Shown here: piece by piece, positions 13,602 through 15,659 of the stretch
How the letters are laid out: the number at the start of each line of letters is the position of its first letter
Numbering within the stretch: the first letter of the stretch is position 1
Assembly (NCBI GenBank): GCA_021730855.1
Contig: JAKFYM010000318.1
Coordinates: 1 to 15,659 of the forward strand
Length of the DNA stretch: 15,659 nt
Direction of reading: 5' to 3'
DNA from: Bdellovibrionales bacterium
GTDB taxonomy: Bacteria; Bdellovibrionota; UBA1018; CAIPTA01
Translations under genes and position numbers: made by a program
Notes under the pieces: generated by a model
What the model saw: the letters and a program-made list of their open reading frames with translations, nothing else
The model's database searches: none
What the model was told of the DNA's origin: nothing

Positions 13602-14546
13602 ATGCTTTCCCCTTCTCTCGCCTCCGCCCCGAATCTCTCCGAAATGCGTGCCCAGCTGCGCCAACTCGTCCTGGGACAAGAAGAAGCGGTGGACTTAGCG
13701 CTCACGGCCTTTTTGGCCGGGGGCCATATCCTGCTTGAAGGTCCTCCCGGAGTGGGCAAAACTTCCCTCGCCCAAGGAATGGCCACGCTTTTTCAAGGGA
13801 CCTTTCATCGCGTGCAAATGACCAGCGATCTTTTGCCCAGTGACATTGTGGGGGTCCTGCGCCTCAAGCCAGGCGCCGCTGATTTCGAATTCCGGCCCGG
13901 CCCCATTTTCTGCCACGTGCTCCTAGCCGACGAGCTCAACCGCACCAGCGCCAAGACCCAGGCCGCCCTGCTCGAAGCCATGGCCGAACAAAAGGTCACC
14001 GTAGACGGAGTGAGCTATGCGCTGCCGAACCCATTTTTTGTGGTGGCCACGCAGAATCCCCAGGATTTCCATGGCGTCTACCCCCTGGCCGAAAGCCAGC
14101 TCGACCGCTTCATGATGCACATCCTGCTCGACCTGCCCGATGCGCAGACCGAATTGTCGCTCTACCAAAAACACAACACCCAGCTCGTGGCCAAAGAACA
14201 AAACCAGCCACTCGCCCTGGAAGACTTTTTAGCTCTGCAAAAGAGAGTGCGCTCGGTGTTCATAGAAGAGAGCCTCCTCCCCTACGCCCAGAAGATCGCC
14301 GCCGAAGTGCGCAAGATTGAGGGCGTGACCTTCGGCGCCTCGATGCGAGCCACCTTACAGCTTTTAGATGCCGTCAAGGCCCGCGCCTTTCTGCAAGGCC
14401 GAGACTTTGCCGTGCCAGAGGACATCCAAACCCTCGCTCCGGCCCTCTTTGCCCATCGCCTTTGCCTGCGTGGCCTGGAAATCGAAGCAAAGCAGCGGAA
14501 AGAAATGGTGCGCGATGCGGTGGACCGAGTCGCTCCTCCGGTCTAA
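13602..14546 (+). CDS. MoxR-family AAA+ ATPase
   Basis: A 314-residue cytoplasmic AAA+ ATPase of the MoxR class, thought to act as a chaperone for assembly or activation of protein complexes, often with DUF58 partners. Walker A is GPPGVGKT (47-54), Walker B LLADE (107-111) followed by LNRTSAKTQAALLEAMAE, sensor 1 VVATQNP (147-153), then the family's YPLAESQLDRF (160-170). The C-terminal lid domain completes the protein. I chose the ATG at 13602; a GTG at 13554 would lie upstream of the predicted promoter and adds unconserved residues, and the ATG at 13644 is also possible. The DUF58 gene overlaps its 3' end and a multispanning membrane protein follows, the usual MoxR operon pattern. Confidence 0.93.
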   Translation: MLSPSLASAPNLSEMRAQLRQLVLGQEEAVDLALTAFLAGGHILLEGPPGVGKTSLAQGMATLFQGTFHRVQMTSDLLPSDIVGVLRLKPGAADFEFRPGPIFCHVLLADELNRTSAKTQAALLEAMAEQKVTVDGVSYALPNPFFVVATQNPQDFHGVYPLAESQLDRFMMHILLDLPDAQTELSLYQKHNTQLVAKEQNQPLALEDFLALQKRVRSVFIEESLLPYAQKIAAEVRKIEGVTFGASMRATLQLLDAVKARAFLQGRDFAVPEDIQTLAPALFAHRLCLRGLEIEAKQRKEMVRDAVDRVAPPV

Positions 14547-15387
14547 GAACCGCCGCCTCGAACTCTCCACCGGCGGTGGCTGGTACCTTGTGTTCACCCT
14601 CCTGCTCGGCATTTTTGCCATCCAGTCGAACAATAACGTTCTCTATCTTCTCGAAAGCCTTTTGCTCTCCTCCCTCCTGGTCTCGGGCGTGCTCTCCGAA
14701 TGGACCGTCTCGCGCATCCAAGTGGCGCGGCTGCTCACGCAGGCAAGTGCGGGAAGCGAATCCGCGGATCGCCTCCTGGTGCAGAATCGCGGTTGGCTCC
14801 CGCTTTACTGCGTGGAAATCGGGGAATGGGACGGAAAAAACTTCGATTCTCTGGTGTTTCTCCTTCTGGTGCCCGGCCGTGCCAGGCTGCGGGTGCGATC
14901 TCGGCAGCGCTTACAAGCGCGTGGAAAACACAGCTTCCAGGGCCTCGCCGTGGCCACCAGCTTTCCCTTTGGCCTCGCCCGCAAGTTGCGGATCCTCGAA
15001 GAACCCGGATCACGCATTGTTTGGCCCGCGGCCATAGAGGAAAAATTAGGCGCGCGCCCCCAACTTCCCGCCGAGGAGTGGGACCATCTCCTAGGAGAGT
15101 TAGAGGAAGTGCCCGCAGGCTCCGACCTCCAGCGGGTGCACTGGCCCTCGAGCGCGCGCACCCTGGCCCTCTACGCCCGCCCTTTGTGCCGCCTCGCCAG
15201 CGAAGAAGAAGTGCGCCTCGATTGGGATCGCCCCGGCCCCGAGCTCGAGCGCCGGATCTGCCTCGCTGCCGGAAAATTGCAGTCGCATAGCGCTCTCGTG
15301 CTCAGCCACCAGGGCGAACACAGCCGCATCCTCGGAAAAGTCCGCGCCCTCGATGCGCTGGCCCTTCTGCCCAAGGAGGAGAGATGA
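14515..15387 (+). CDS. DUF58 domain membrane protein
   Basis: A 290-residue protein. Two hydrophobic segments at about 23-37 and 43-61 anchor the N-terminus in the membrane. The cytoplasmic part contains the DUF58 signature EEVPAGSDLQRVHWPSSARTLALY (197-220), matching the family's GD-x-R-x-I-x-W-x-x-SAR pattern with Ser in place of the usual Asp after Gly. The family accompanies MoxR ATPases and may form a von Willebrand-like platform; its biochemical role is unproven. The ATG at 14515 is the only ordinary start before the first membrane segment, overlapping the MoxR gene by 32 nt; the longer open frame upstream is the MoxR gene read out of phase. The stop overlaps the next start as ATGA, so the genes are coupled. 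Confidence 0.88.
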   Translation: MRWTESLLRSKNRRLELSTGGGWYLVFTLLLGIFAIQSNNNVLYLLESLLLSSLLVSGVLSEWTVSRIQVARLLTQASAGSESADRLLVQNRGWLPLYCVEIGEWDGKNFDSLVFLLLVPGRARLRVRSRQRLQARGKHSFQGLAVATSFPFGLARKLRILEEPGSRIVWPAAIEEKLGARPQLPAEEWDHLLGELEEVPAGSDLQRVHWPSSARTLALYARPLCRLASEEEVRLDWDRPGPELERRICLAAGKLQSHSALVLSHQGEHSRILGKVRALDALALLPKEER

Positions 15388-15659
15388 AGCTGCGCCTTGT
15401 CTCCCCCCTCACCGCCCTCGCCTGCGGCCTGCTGGGCCTCGGCGCGCTCTTTCTCGCTCCCGATGTGCACCAAGAATTCCTGCTCGCCGCCATCGGCAGC
15501 GGAATTTTCCTGCGGCTCTGCGGCTTGCGTCTTCGGGATAGATCGCTCCTCCCGCTCGTGGCCTTCATCGTGCTATCGGGCCTTGGCGCCAAGCTCTTTT
15601 TACAGCTCCCCGTGGAGCAAGTAATTTTATTTAGTATCGTGCCCTTGCAGATGTCGCTC
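15384..15659 (+). CDS. Multispanning membrane protein, probable transglutaminase-like TgpA family, partial
   Basis: The first 92 codons of a gene cut by the window end. The start is firm: a strong AGGAGG lies 6 nt upstream and the ATG overlaps the DUF58 stop as ATGA. The visible part is almost wholly hydrophobic, with about three to four membrane segments (roughly 8-25, 30-45, 53-70, 75-92) separated by short basic loops (RLRDR). Position after MoxR and DUF58 and the N-terminal membrane block suggest the DUF3488/transglutaminase-like (TgpA) family, whose catalytic domain would lie beyond the window. The membrane protein call is secure; the family name is inferred from context. Confidence 0.65.
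   Translation, partial: MKLRLVSPLTALACGLLGLGALFLAPDVHQEFLLAAIGSGIFLRLCGLRLRDRSLLPLVAFIVLSGLGAKLFLQLPVEQVILFSIVPLQMSL

Noticed and set aside
14368..14514. N-terminal extension of the DUF58 protein
   Set aside because: It lies inside the MoxR lid domain in another frame; the ATG at 14515 directly precedes the membrane segments.

Overview
The window comes from a GC-rich Gram-negative (diderm) bacterium. It carries a lipid A/LPS biosynthesis operon (lpxB, lpxK, a late acyltransferase, a heptosyltransferase), a predicted lipoprotein, several Sec-exported small proteins, a membrane-bound SppA and a six-domain ribosomal protein S1. The gene content fits a Bdellovibrionota or deltaproteobacteria-like lineage, but that is an impression from gene families, not a proven assignment. 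No tRNA, rRNA, CRISPR, transposase or phage gene was found.

Layout. (1) 49-1320, minus: sppA followed 6 bp later by a small exported four-cysteine protein. (2) 1416-2312: a six-cysteine exported protein gene (minus) bracketed by two palindromic elements that share the same ends and architecture. (3) 2391-3266, plus: a LysR-type regulator with a perfect dyad over its own putative -10 region. (4) 3268-5131, minus: rpsA, sharing a bidirectional terminator with lysR. (5) 5343-5924, plus: a stand-alone (p)ppGpp hydrolase-like HD protein, divergent from rpsA. (6) 5993-7050, minus: two unrecognised exported proteins separated by a 338-base gene-free stretch that includes a strong terminator. (7) 7189-13503, minus: a tightly coupled six-gene envelope operon, lpxB-lpxK-acyltransferase-DUF3108 lipoprotein-GT9 heptosyltransferase-GT4 glycosyltransferase, ending in a terminator. 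(8) 13602-15659, plus: a divergent MoxR ATPase-DUF58-multispanning membrane protein module, cut by the window end.

How the genes fit together. Region 7 makes lipid A from the disaccharide stage (LpxB, LpxK), adds a secondary acyl chain and extends the core sugars. Regions 1, 2 and 6 supply exported proteins. The rpsA/HD pair places translation beside alarmone turnover.

The most notable signals are the two related palindromes around the six-cysteine protein gene, and promoter geometry predicting leaderless mRNAs for sppA, lpxB, moxR and perhaps lysR. All four lack a well-placed Shine-Dalgarno, whereas several other genes in the window have good ones. I found no clear new multi-gene defence or mobile system.
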